A DNA stretch of 64,000 nt from Primorskyibacter sedentarius (GCF_004342065.1 NZ_SLZU01000003.1:1-64000); one strand, 5' to 3'; numbered from the stretch's first letter, positions 54,404 through 62,499 are shown. Numbers and translations: made by a program. Notes: generated from the letters alone by a model not told the origin.

Positions 54404-55465
54404 TTATCCGAGATCCAGCTCGCCAACGATCCGGTCGAGGCGTTCTTTCGAGACGGCCTTGACGTCTTCGAAAGACACCGGCTTGGAATGCGGCTGCGAC
54501 CAGATCGGCTGCAACGCGACCGCGGCCTTTTCAGCCAGATCACCGTGTTTCGCGAGCCAGGATTTGAAGAGCTTGCGGTTATGCGCCCCGTTCTCTTCCT
54601 CATGCGCCAGCAGGTAGATCAGGTCGACCGTGTTGGCGAGGTTGCGCTCATAATCCGCCTCGGCAGCAGAGATCACCGGCGGGGTGATGAAGTCATTATT
54701 GGCCGCTGCCGCCTGCATGAAGAAACCCGAGCGGACCAATTCGCCCACCAGCGGTTCAAACACGATGTTGATGGCGAAATATTGCTCCAGATAGTCCTCG
54801 GCGCCCATGATCGTCTCGATCGCCTCGCGGCAGGGCTGCCAGATCGGGTCTTCCAGCCAGGTTTTCTTGCCCAGCGTGTCGTCCCAGCCGTCGATATCCA
54901 TGCCGATCTCGGCCAGATAAAGCGTGATGTCCTGCGCCAGACGCATCTTGTAGGATGAATTGGTCAGAGTGGCGTTGTTGATCATCTGGGTATAGCCATA
55001 GCGCTGAGCTTGCATCAGCGACGTGCCAAGACCGAATTCCGCGTGTTTCCAGGCGCCCAGATGCTTCTGCAGGATGGTCTGCCAGTTCTTGTCGAACGCC
55101 TTGTGCGCGCCTGCCTTGCGGGCGTTGGAAATGACCGCCTGCACCATGGCCTCGATCTTGGACTGGCGCTGATAATGCGTCCGTTCCCATTCCTGATCCG
55201 GGGCCCGGAAGGCGTGCCAGTTGCTGGAAAGCGCGGCAGTGCTGTCCTTGACATAGGCGCCGCCACCCTTGCCGCCCTCGAACTCGATGATCCAGTTCTG
55301 GATCAGGTACCTTTCGGGATCGGGTTGCACGTCAACTGTGACGTCCTCGTAATGCGTCGCCCGTTTGCCACGCGGTTCGAAATAGTTGTATTTGCGGCTG
55401 TTCGAGCCGACGAATTGCGCCGCGCCGGCAGCGCCGGATCCGACAGAACTTGATGTTGCTACCAT
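54404..55465 (-). CDS. mimC: Monooxygenase hydroxylase beta subunit
   Basis: A 353-aa small hydroxylase subunit of the soluble diiron monooxygenase. It has the helical ferritin-like fold without metal ligands. Recognisable blocks are NYFEPRGKRATHYEDVTVDVQPDPERYLIQNW, DKNWQTILQKHLGAWKHAEFGLGTSL and EPLVGELVRSGFF. It pairs with the alpha subunit in an (alpha-beta)2 hydroxylase. Unusually for some families the gene comes after the reductase gene, which is the Mim/Prm order (A-B-C-D). Confidence 0.92.
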   Translation of the reverse strand: MVATSSSVGSGAAGAAQFVGSNSRKYNYFEPRGKRATHYEDVTVDVQPDPERYLIQNWIIEFEGGKGGGAYVKDSTAALSSNWHAFRAPDQEWERTHYQRQSKIEAMVQAVISNARKAGAHKAFDKNWQTILQKHLGAWKHAEFGLGTSLMQAQRYGYTQMINNATLTNSSYKMRLAQDITLYLAEIGMDIDGWDDTLGKKTWLEDPIWQPCREAIETIMGAEDYLEQYFAINIVFEPLVGELVRSGFFMQAAAANNDFITPPVISAAEADYERNLANTVDLIYLLAHEEENGAHNRKLFKSWLAKHGDLAEKAAVALQPIWSQPHSKPVSFEDVKAVSKERLDRIVGELDLG

Positions 55466-55501
55466 GGTAGCCTCCCTTGGGTTTTGTTCACGTCACTAGC
55501 G

Positions 55502-55526
55502 TTCGGGCCAGCCTTAGTGGCCCGAA
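55502..55526 (-). other. Intercistronic hairpin mimB-mimC
   Basis: TTCGGGCCA pairs perfectly with TGGCCCGAA over a 7-base loop. The stop codon of the reductase gene lies in the loop and stem (55514-55516). Confidence 0.6.
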
Positions 55527-56572
55527 GAACCGGAAGTGGGCGTGAACTTGTCGTAGAAAATGCGGTCTGTATCGAAGTCATGCATGAACAGGACGGGGGT
55601 CAGCGCGTCGATCATCGGGGGCGGTCCGCAGGCATAGACATCGCCCTCACCATCGATGCCCAGCTCTTTCAGATGCGTGTCGACATATTCGTGAACGAAG
55701 CCGCGGGCGCCGGTCCAGCCATTGCCGTCTTCCTCATGGCTCAGCACGGGGATGAACTCGACATTGGGGTGCGCTTCCGTCAACGCGCCGATCTCGTCCA
55801 GTTTGAAAAGATCGCTTTGCGAGCGGGCCCCGTAGTAGAAATAGACCGGACGATCTTCGCCGCTTGCAATGTGATCGTTGAGGATCGACCAGACCGGCGA
55901 CATGCCGGACCCGGCCCCAACAAGGATCACCGGTCCTTGTCGGTCTTCGCGTCGGAAGCACATCCCGTAGGGTCCTTCGACACTGACTTCGGCACCGGCT
56001 TTGATGCCGCCGTCGTCGAGCTCGTTGGAGAACCGTCCGTCGGGGTATTTCTTGATGATGAACCCGAGTTTCTGGGCTTCGCTCGGCGGATTTGCCATGG
56101 AGAACGAGCGTGTAATCTCCTCCCCTTCTTCCGTTTTGACCGTGATGTCGACATATTGACCCGCCCAGAATTTCAAAGGCGCATCCAGTTCGATCTGAAC
56201 CCCGCGGATATCATGGGTAAGTTTCTGGAAATCAACGATCTTGCCGGAATACTGCTTCACCGGGATGGACTTCGAGAGCACCTCTTCATCATAGTTCAGA
56301 AGCTCGATTTCCACGTCGCTATAGGCGAGGGTCCGGCACATCAGGACGTGGCCGCTGTCCTTTTCCATATCGTTGAGAGCGAAAGTGGAATACTTCAGCA
56401 TCTCGGTTTCGCCGTCGAGCTTGACACATTTGCAGGCAGAACACTGTCCTTCCTTGCATCCATGCGGCAGGGCGATGCCCTGGCGGAATGCGGCGTCGAG
56501 GATGGTTTCGTCCTCTTCAACCTCGAATTCCACGCCGACCGGTTCCAATCGGACGTTGTAAGTGTCCGTCAT
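55514..56572 (-). CDS. mimB: Monooxygenase reductase
   Basis: A 352-aa NADH-dependent reductase. The N-terminal 2Fe-2S ferredoxin domain has Cys39, Cys44, Cys47 (GCKEGQCSACKC) and Cys79. The FAD domain has RSFSMANPP near residue 165, and the NAD domain has LVGAGSGMSPVWSIL and YACGPPPMI. It feeds electrons from NADH to the diiron centre. I start at MTDTYNVRLE (56572); an upstream extension is not supported. The second position in the operon is the Mim/Prm arrangement. Confidence 0.94.
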   Translation of the reverse strand: MTDTYNVRLEPVGVEFEVEEDETILDAAFRQGIALPHGCKEGQCSACKCVKLDGETEMLKYSTFALNDMEKDSGHVLMCRTLAYSDVEIELLNYDEEVLSKSIPVKQYSGKIVDFQKLTHDIRGVQIELDAPLKFWAGQYVDITVKTEEGEEITRSFSMANPPSEAQKLGFIIKKYPDGRFSNELDDGGIKAGAEVSVEGPYGMCFRREDRQGPVILVGAGSGMSPVWSILNDHIASGEDRPVYFYYGARSQSDLFKLDEIGALTEAHPNVEFIPVLSHEEDGNGWTGARGFVHEYVDTHLKELGIDGEGDVYACGPPPMIDALTPVLFMHDFDTDRIFYDKFTPTSGSSGH

Positions 56573-56617
56573 TGTTTCCTCCCTATGATCCGCGCGCCCA
56601 AATCTGACGCCGGGGTT

Positions 56618-56640
56618 GCGAGGGCCTGCGCGGCCCCCGC
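56618..56640 (-). other. Intercistronic hairpin mimA-mimB
   Basis: GCGAGGGCC pairs with GGCCCCCGC (one A-C mismatch) over TGCGC, in the 76-base gap after the alpha-subunit gene. Confidence 0.5.
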
Positions 56641-56648
56641 GATGCTGC

Positions 56649-58313
56649 TTAGTTGCAGGGATTGATGGTGAAGCCCGCCTGATATTCAGCGATATGCGCT
56701 TCACGCTCTGCCGGGGCCATGCCGCGCAGCATGTTCAGCGGCGACCGCAAAGTGTGCCCGCGGACATGCTCCAGCTTCCACATGTCCTTGTTGTCAAAGC
56801 GCAGATGCGGCTGGGCTGTCAGGGTCTCGCCGTCTTCGCGGACGAAGTTGAGATCCTTGATCGCATCGGCCAGATCCCAGCCGTCATAGACACTTTCCCA
56901 TTCGCGCTTGCCCGAGAACTTGCCCATCGCCGGCGTTGGCCGACCCTGGTATTCGTCCGAGAAGGCCTCGACCGCAGTCCAGCGATCCAGCTCATGCGCA
57001 AATGTGTGCAGCTCTCCGTCGATCTCGTCGACAACCATGTCCTCGCGGATGAGGCACGGCACGAGGCACGACCAGCAGCGATGCGGATAGACATAGCCGG
57101 TGTCCTGATTGAACGTGATGACGGTTTCGCCGGGCTTGGACAGCTTTGCGTACCACTTCCAGAAATCACCGAACTCGGCGTACCAACCCGGATACTTGTG
57201 CTCGAACCACTCGAAGTCCTTGTCGGTCTGGGCCTCGATCCGCCAGAAATTCACCGGCCAGCCCACGGCGAAGAATTGCGCAACCTTGTGGACGTAGTTC
57301 TTTTCGGTGATCCGCTTCCACGCTTCCTGAACATCGTCGTGATGAATCTTCACGCCGTATTTTTCGAGCGGCAGCATGTAGGTGCGATAGTAATCCTCGA
57401 AGATCCAGCGGTGCCACATTTCCGCATAGGATTCCTTGTCCTTGTCGCGGTTGGTGGTGCCGTATTCGATGAACGTCCCGATTGCAGCATCGACGATGGC
57501 GTGGTTCTGCCAGAAGGCATAGCGCAGGTCGCGCTCCAGTAGCAGATGGTTTTCCGGCTCCTTCAGCGCGGCCATCAGCAGCGAGTGACCGTTGCCGATG
57601 TGGCGGCTTTCATCCGACTGCACCGACAGGAACACCGTGGGCAGCGCATAGTCGCCGTTGCGCGCAGCCTCTGACGGCATGGCCACGAACAGCGTATTGG
57701 TGAAGGCGGTTTCGGCAACCACGGTCAGGTACATGCAGGCGGCGGTCATGGTATCGCCGGTGATGAACCCTTCACCGAACTGGCGGCCAATCGTGGTGGC
57801 ATAGCACTTACCAAAGGCCTCTTCGGTGATGTCAAAGCCCGCCGGGTCGATGTAGTTTTCCATGTACCACTTCTTCAGGTTCATCTGAATCGTGGAGTGG
57901 CGGAATTCATCGACCATCTGCATGGTGAACCCGGTGCGCAGGTCTTCACCCGGCGACAGGCGTGCAACCATTGCCATGGACCGCGCGGCAGAGATTTCGG
58001 GGAAAGGAATGATCGCCAGGAACAGCTTCATCCACTCGATCCAGCGCGGTTCGACATTGCGGAACATATCGCCGCGAAGTGCCGCGTCCAGCGCGCCGTA
58101 GACGCGGTTGTCCTTTTCCTCCTCCATCGGGAAATAAGAGCGCAGAACCTGTTTCATCGGGTCGCGCGGCGCCTTGGTGATCTTGTAATCGGTCGGAAAC
58201 GTGCTGGCTTCCTGAACGTAGGACGGGTTCCAGCCGAGATCGGAGATTTTCTTGGTGGCCTCCCCAACCGAGATACCACGTTGCGACGTGATCTTGTTAA
58301 GCGTCAAAGTCAT
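56649..58313 (-). CDS. mimA: Soluble diiron monooxygenase hydroxylase alpha subunit (propane/acetone type)
   Basis: A 554-aa catalytic subunit. The diiron ligands are visible: Glu106 (FPEISAAR), Glu136 and His139 (DEFRHS), Glu201 (VAETAF), Glu235 and His238 (SDESRH). SYFPMEEEKDNRVYGALDAA, IGRQFGEGFITGD and ETAFTNTLFVAMP match Mycobacterium MimA / Rhodococcus PrmA closely from memory, which places it in group 5. Such enzymes hydroxylate propane to 2-propanol and acetone to acetol, and also some phenols and ketones. The HRCWSC pair is kept, but the second Cys pair seen in actinobacterial homologues (CSETC) is absent. First gene of the eleven-gene operon. Confidence 0.94.
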   Translation of the reverse strand: MTLTLNKITSQRGISVGEATKKISDLGWNPSYVQEASTFPTDYKITKAPRDPMKQVLRSYFPMEEEKDNRVYGALDAALRGDMFRNVEPRWIEWMKLFLAIIPFPEISAARSMAMVARLSPGEDLRTGFTMQMVDEFRHSTIQMNLKKWYMENYIDPAGFDITEEAFGKCYATTIGRQFGEGFITGDTMTAACMYLTVVAETAFTNTLFVAMPSEAARNGDYALPTVFLSVQSDESRHIGNGHSLLMAALKEPENHLLLERDLRYAFWQNHAIVDAAIGTFIEYGTTNRDKDKESYAEMWHRWIFEDYYRTYMLPLEKYGVKIHHDDVQEAWKRITEKNYVHKVAQFFAVGWPVNFWRIEAQTDKDFEWFEHKYPGWYAEFGDFWKWYAKLSKPGETVITFNQDTGYVYPHRCWSCLVPCLIREDMVVDEIDGELHTFAHELDRWTAVEAFSDEYQGRPTPAMGKFSGKREWESVYDGWDLADAIKDLNFVREDGETLTAQPHLRFDNKDMWKLEHVRGHTLRSPLNMLRGMAPAEREAHIAEYQAGFTINPCN

Positions 58314-58381
58314 GCCATGAGCCTCCTTACAGCTCTGCGGCCGGTTGCCCGGCCTGTTGGCGGCTTTTGCCGTTTCGGTTT

Positions 58382-58402
58382 GGCGCCACGTCTGGTGGCG
58401 CC
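58382..58402 (-). other. Leader hairpin upstream of mimA
   Basis: GGCGCCAC pairs perfectly with GTGGCGCC over a 5-base loop, about 70 bases before the mimA start. No T tract follows, so mRNA stability or a leader control element is likelier than termination. Confidence 0.5.
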
Positions 58403-58552
58403 GGTTCTCGGCAAAGGTTGTGAAGTTCAGGCCCGCCCTGCCCTGCCAATGCGAAGCTGCATCTGTCGGCGGGGTGTTGGCCTCTCTCCCTGTCCTTCGT
58501 TCTTTGAGCCCCCTGTCGTCCGGGGCGCCCGCATCTTGTGCCTATCTTCTGG

Positions 58553-58568
58553 CAAGACCGGTTCCAGT
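58553..58568 (-). promoter_or_regulatory. Sigma-54 (-24/-12) promoter of the monooxygenase operon
   Basis: On the minus strand CTGGAACCGGTCTTGC has GG and GC exactly 10 bases apart and a perfect TTGC -12 element; TGGAAC differs from TGGCAC at one base. Transcription would begin near 58541, about 230 bases before mimA. It fits the adjacent rpoN gene and the AcoR-like activator. Confidence 0.65.
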
Positions 58569-58704
58569 TTTGGCAAAGTCGAAGGTTTCTCGCCCCATTG
58601 ACCCGTAATATTCTGTTTTTGTGTAATTTTTTGTGCGTAAAAAACTTGCGCCGCCCTGTGGGCCGAAAACTGTAACGCCGGGCGGCGGGGCGAACCGTTA
58701 AATA

Positions 58705-58792
58705 GTGTTACACTTGTCTCAGGTGCGACATTACACCGCGTTACACCTGTCCACTGACGCCTGCCACTAGCGCGTTACACTTGCGATGTAAC
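58705..58792 (-). promoter_or_regulatory. GTTACAC repeat cluster (likely activator binding sites)
   Basis: GTTACACTTG at 58707, GTTACACCTG at 58740 and GTTACACTTG at 58774 lie 33 and 34 bases apart, about three helical turns. ATTACAC at 58730 and an inverted TGTAAC at 58787-58792 add further half sites. The cluster lies 140-225 bases upstream of the -24 element, the usual place for sigma-54 enhancers. Confidence 0.6.
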
Positions 58793-58870
58793 GGGCCGAA
58801 AAGGCTTGGCTAAACGGTTCGGATTTGGGGGAACGCAAGACCGGCAGACGACCCGCGCGGCGGTGCAAAT

Positions 58871-60115
58871 TCAGGCGCGGAACCGACGTTTCGCAGCTGG
58901 CAGAATACCAATTTGCTGGCGATAATTCGACACTACACGGCGCGACACCATGATGCCCTCGTCTTGCAAAATTGCCGTCAACCGCCGGTCGGATAGCGGC
59001 TTTGCGGGATCTTCCCCGGCAAGCAGGGCGCGGATCCGCGCCAGCACCTGCGGCTTTGACTGGGACGCCTTGACCGAAGCCGTGCCCGAAAACAGCATAC
59101 GTGCCGCCGTAATCCCATTCGGCCCTTCGATCAGCAAACCGTTCAACACCCGGCTGACACTGCTGAGGTGAAACCCCGTTTCAGCGGCAATCTCGGACAT
59201 GGACATCGGTTCCAGCGCCGAAGCACCGTGCAGAAAGAACCCGCCTTGCCGATCGACCACGACCCCCACCACCTGACGCAATGCAGAGTAGCGGATTTCA
59301 AGCGCTTGTTTCAACGCCCTGGCCCTGGCCAAAGCCTCTCGCGCCCGTGGGGCATCGCTGCCTCGCGGCAGGCTGGAAATCCTGATATGTTCTTGTTGCG
59401 ACGACAGGAATTCTATCTGCCAACCCTCCCCGCGGGGGGTGACGCGCACATCAGGGGCCCGCATCAGCGTCGGATCGGTGGCAAAGGCGCTGCCCGGTTT
59501 CGGATCAAGCCGCCGGATCACCGTCAGGCAGTCCTGAACGATCTCCGGCTCAAGCCCGGTCGCTGATACCAGCCCTACAACGCCATCGGTTTCCAGCACC
59601 GAAAGATGGTCCAGAACTTGCCGCGTCGCGTCGCAAAGCGCATCCCGATCTTCGAGCTGTAGCCGCAGACATTCGGCCAAATCGCGTGCAAAGAGCCCAG
59701 CCGGCTCAATTCGATGCTGCACGACCTTCAAGGCGGCTTCGATCAGATCGGTACTGACACCCAGAGTTTCGCCAATCTCGCGTGGTAGGCGGGCAAGCCA
59801 GCCCGAGGGCTCCAGCTCTGCAATCAGGGCTGTGATCACCCGTTCCATCAGGCCGCCTTGGGCGATCAACCCGGCGAGTTCGCGGAAAACATGGTCATAA
59901 AGGCTGTTGGCCTGCGCGACAGCGGTCATTTCCAGAATATCCGTGGCGCTCGTCCCCGCACCGGGCCGCGTTCGCAAGACCAGCATCGGGTTCTCTTGCG
60001 CGGCCTCGGCCAGATGCGCGTCCAGCTCCGCCGCCGACATCTGCAGCAAGCTGACGACCTGCCCCAGCCTGAAAACCTGGCTTTGCGTGGCACGCAGATG
60101 AAGGCCCGGCTTCAT
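58871..60115 (-). CDS. rpoN: RNA polymerase sigma-54 factor, short paralogue
   Basis: A 414-aa RpoN. Region I is present (LRATQSQVFRLGQVVSLLQMSAAELDAHLAEAAQENPML), the acidic region II is almost absent, and the core and DNA-binding parts follow, with a helix-turn-helix in MSEIAAETGFHLSSVSRVLNG and the RpoN box region VSRRVVSNYRQQIGILPA. The box departs from the usual ARRTVAKYRE. Housekeeping RpoN proteins are nearer 480-500 aa. Its position directly before a sigma-54-controlled operon suggests a dedicated factor, as with the specialised rpoN copies of Rhodobacter. The start at 60115 fits region I. Confidence 0.9.
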   Translation of the reverse strand: MKPGLHLRATQSQVFRLGQVVSLLQMSAAELDAHLAEAAQENPMLVLRTRPGAGTSATDILEMTAVAQANSLYDHVFRELAGLIAQGGLMERVITALIAELEPSGWLARLPREIGETLGVSTDLIEAALKVVQHRIEPAGLFARDLAECLRLQLEDRDALCDATRQVLDHLSVLETDGVVGLVSATGLEPEIVQDCLTVIRRLDPKPGSAFATDPTLMRAPDVRVTPRGEGWQIEFLSSQQEHIRISSLPRGSDAPRAREALARARALKQALEIRYSALRQVVGVVVDRQGGFFLHGASALEPMSMSEIAAETGFHLSSVSRVLNGLLIEGPNGITAARMLFSGTASVKASQSKPQVLARIRALLAGEDPAKPLSDRRLTAILQDEGIMVSRRVVSNYRQQIGILPAAKRRFRA

Positions 60116-60210
60116 TTCACCCAACCAACTGCAGAAAGACGATAAAGTTCTGGCCGGACGGCAACTGCTCTGACTATCCTTGAACAACGCAGCCCAGGAA
60201 AGACCGCGAG

Positions 60211-61164
60211 ATGACACGCAAGAGTCCGCTTGGCAGTATCGTCCCCCTTGATGGTGCGGCGCCCGAACTGTCCTATCCCGGCCTGTCGCCGCAACTCTTG
60301 GCGCGGATCAAACAGCTGTGGTCTGCCGCCGGGCTGGACTTTGACAGTCATTGGCGGACAGCGATCCGCGGTCTTCACGGCTTTCGCGCCCTTCCGCGGG
60401 TCGAGGCATCTGCGACGAGCACGGATGTCGACCTCGTGTTCCTGTTCGATCAATGTGTGATCTGGGTGCAGGCGCTGCACGCCGCCGCAAGTGCCGGACG
60501 TCAGAATGGCACCGAGGGACTTGGCGCTGCGCAATGGCATGGGCTTGCGGCCCTGTCGGCACGTCTGACCGAACAGCTTGCGGCGCTGCGCCTGCTGGCC
60601 CTGACCGATCTGCCGATGCCCGCGATGCAGATCGCCCGTTCGATCTCCGAAGACGTGGACATGGCGCTGGTCATCCTGATCCGGCCGAAACTGGCCGACC
60701 GTTTCGCGGCCTGCCAATCCGCCGAAGAGGCAAGCGAGTTCTGGCGGCGCCATATCGCAGGCGGGCGGGCGTTTCGCAGCATTTCCGAAAAGCTTTACTC
60801 CGTGGGCATCGATCATTCCGCCGATACCGATTATGCCAAATGGCGCCGGTCGGTACTGACCACGCTGGGGGCGGCCGTCCACAGCAACGCGCTGAAAACC
60901 AACGCGCCATCCCGGCAGCAGGGTCATGTGCTTTTGAATGCTGACAGTCTGCACTTCGCAACTTTCCGCATGCATGAGCTTTGTGCCTTTTCACAACTCG
61001 TGGCCCCAACGCTGACCGACGCCCTGCGCGCGGCGGCCACGTCAAAGGCGTCGGCCAGCCCGCTTGCCGCGCTGGCCGCTCCGCTGAACGACATTATCGT
61101 CAATCAGATCCAGAGCCTTTCGACGCCGTCCGCCGCGTCACGGCAGACAACCAGACGCCACTAG
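60211..61164 (+). CDS. Uncharacterised 317-aa helical protein
   Basis: It starts MTRKSPLGSIVPLDGAAPEL behind AGGAAAG and is divergent from rpoN across 95 bases. It is mostly alpha-helical with no signal or membrane helix. The middle (VDLVFLFDQCVIWVQALHAAA; LTEQLAALRLLALTDLPMPAMQIARSISEDVDMALVIL) is amphipathic and somewhat like HEPN/DUF5677-type proteins, but I cannot assign a family. Its stop codon shares a CTAG palindrome with the stop of the small gene on the other strand. Confidence 0.7.
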   Translation: MTRKSPLGSIVPLDGAAPELSYPGLSPQLLARIKQLWSAAGLDFDSHWRTAIRGLHGFRALPRVEASATSTDVDLVFLFDQCVIWVQALHAAASAGRQNGTEGLGAAQWHGLAALSARLTEQLAALRLLALTDLPMPAMQIARSISEDVDMALVILIRPKLADRFAACQSAEEASEFWRRHIAGGRAFRSISEKLYSVGIDHSADTDYAKWRRSVLTTLGAAVHSNALKTNAPSRQQGHVLLNADSLHFATFRMHELCAFSQLVAPTLTDALRAAATSKASASPLAALAAPLNDIIVNQIQSLSTPSAASRQTTRRH

Positions 61165-61340
61165 TGCTTGAGGTCTTCGGGCGCGCCAAGCCGGTTTTCC
61201 GCCACCCAACGCGCGGCCAGAACCAGCGCCCCTGCGGCGAAATCCTTGCCATGCTCCTCGACCATATCTTCGGCAACCTTGGCCAGCTGCTGAAAATACC
61301 GATCCTTGCTTTGTTCTTCCGTGGACAATGCTTGTGTCAT
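61161..61340 (-). CDS. Uncharacterised 59-aa protein
   Basis: MTQALSTEEQSKDRYFQQLA begins it; the rest (AEDMVEEHGKDFAAGALVLAARWVAENRLGAPEDLKH) is helical and acidic. GGGAGG precedes the ATG at 61340, and it lies 22 bases after the WD40-like gene on the same strand, so it is probably the last gene of that operon. The stop overlaps the stop of the 317-aa gene on the plus strand within CTAG. I do not recognise it. Confidence 0.72.
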   Translation of the reverse strand: MTQALSTEEQSKDRYFQQLAKVAEDMVEEHGKDFAAGALVLAARWVAENRLGAPEDLKH

Positions 61341-61362
61341 TGGGCTCCCTCCCGGTTAGGTT

Positions 61363-62499
61363 TTACTTGAACATGTTCTTGGGGAACGTCGCGATCGAAA
61401 GATGGCCATCGGTCCCGCCTATGGCCAGATGGGCCCCATCGTCGGACCAGGCCAGCGCCGTGATCGCTTTCCCCGTACCTTCGCGCACCAGCATCTCGTC
61501 AGGGTGGCCGATCCGGCAAAGCATCACCAGACCCGAACTGTAGCCGACAGCGCAAAGGTTACGGGTGGGGTGGGCGGCGACGCGATCAACGATGGTCAGC
61601 CCCGGCTTGCCCGTGGATATCGGCGTGCCTTCGTGGTCACCGAATGGCAGGTCAGGCAAGGCCCAGCCGACAACGCGAAACGCACCTGACGCAATCAAAG
61701 CATTGCCAGCGCGACTGAAGCCCAGACTATGTATCGCTGCAGGAAAATCGACGATCCGGTCGCAGGCACCAGCTGCCATATCGACAAGCGTTACCGCCTT
61801 GTCGGCGCAACCCGCCACCAGCCAACGCTTGCAGGGGGACCATTCCAGATCCAGCACCGTGCCCTCGCAATCAAACGTCTGACGCAGTTCCAGATCAGCC
61901 GACGATACGACACTGACACGCCCCTCGCCCCAGCAAGCCAGCAGCGACTCGTCGGCGGCGACGGCAATCCGCGTGACCGAATGAGGCAGGTCCAGAAAGC
62001 TCATCTCCGCCCCGCCTGCTTCGGTCAGCAAGGAAAGCTGGCTGTCAAACGCCGCAGCGATCAACCCCGCCTTCGGAAGGGCGGCAAGTGCCGTAGCCTC
62101 GGCGCGTGGTGACGCGTTCATCGCCAGAACCTGTCCTCGCGCGGTTGCCCGCCAAAGCACGTCTGCCTCCGTATGGGCAAAGGCGATCCCCTGATCCCCA
62201 AGACGGCAAGGCGCCACATCTGTTCGCGCAATTGGTGCCTCTGTGATCACCGGGGGCGGCAAAGGTTTCGATCTGGGGCGGATGCTTGGACGGCCTGTAT
62301 CGGCCTCTATCCGCACGCGGCTATCCGGGCTTTCAGCATCGTTGACCGAGACAAAGGCAAGGCGACCATCTGCGAGCACGGCCGTAAGCGCCGTTCCTTT
62401 CGCGTTGAACAAAAGGCCGCTGATTTCGGTTTTCACCTCCCATGTGCGGGCGATCAGATCGAATAGCGTCATCGCCTGCGGCGGCTTGTGCTGTGTCAT
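61363..62499 (-). CDS. WD40-like beta-propeller protein
   Basis: A 378-aa protein built of WD40-type repeats: SVTRIAVAADESLLACWGEGRVSVVSSADLE, TVLDLEWSPCKRWLVAGCADKAVTLVDM, AIHSLGFSRAGNALIASG and AITALAWSDDGAHLAIGGTDGHLSIATF. Six or seven blades are expected. No signal peptide, so it is cytoplasmic and probably a scaffold. Its ATG follows the stop of the 96-aa coiled-coil gene directly. It is unusual near a monooxygenase cluster; its partner is unknown. Confidence 0.82.
   Translation of the reverse strand: MTQHKPPQAMTLFDLIARTWEVKTEISGLLFNAKGTALTAVLADGRLAFVSVNDAESPDSRVRIEADTGRPSIRPRSKPLPPPVITEAPIARTDVAPCRLGDQGIAFAHTEADVLWRATARGQVLAMNASPRAEATALAALPKAGLIAAAFDSQLSLLTEAGGAEMSFLDLPHSVTRIAVAADESLLACWGEGRVSVVSSADLELRQTFDCEGTVLDLEWSPCKRWLVAGCADKAVTLVDMAAGACDRIVDFPAAIHSLGFSRAGNALIASGAFRVVGWALPDLPFGDHEGTPISTGKPGLTIVDRVAAHPTRNLCAVGYSSGLVMLCRIGHPDEMLVREGTGKAITALAWSDDGAHLAIGGTDGHLSIATFPKNMFK

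Larger units (their letters stand above)
58314..58870 (-). promoter_or_regulatory. Control region of the monooxygenase operon
   Basis: This 557-base gap between rpoN and mimA has no gene. Going downstream on the minus strand it holds a cluster of GTTACAC repeats (58705-58792), an AT-rich stretch (58605-58660), a -24/-12 element at 58553-58568, and a leader hairpin at 58382-58402. A 9-bp inverted repeat CGAACCGTT (58691-58699) / AACGGTTCG (58813-58821) brackets the repeat cluster. Confidence 0.7.
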
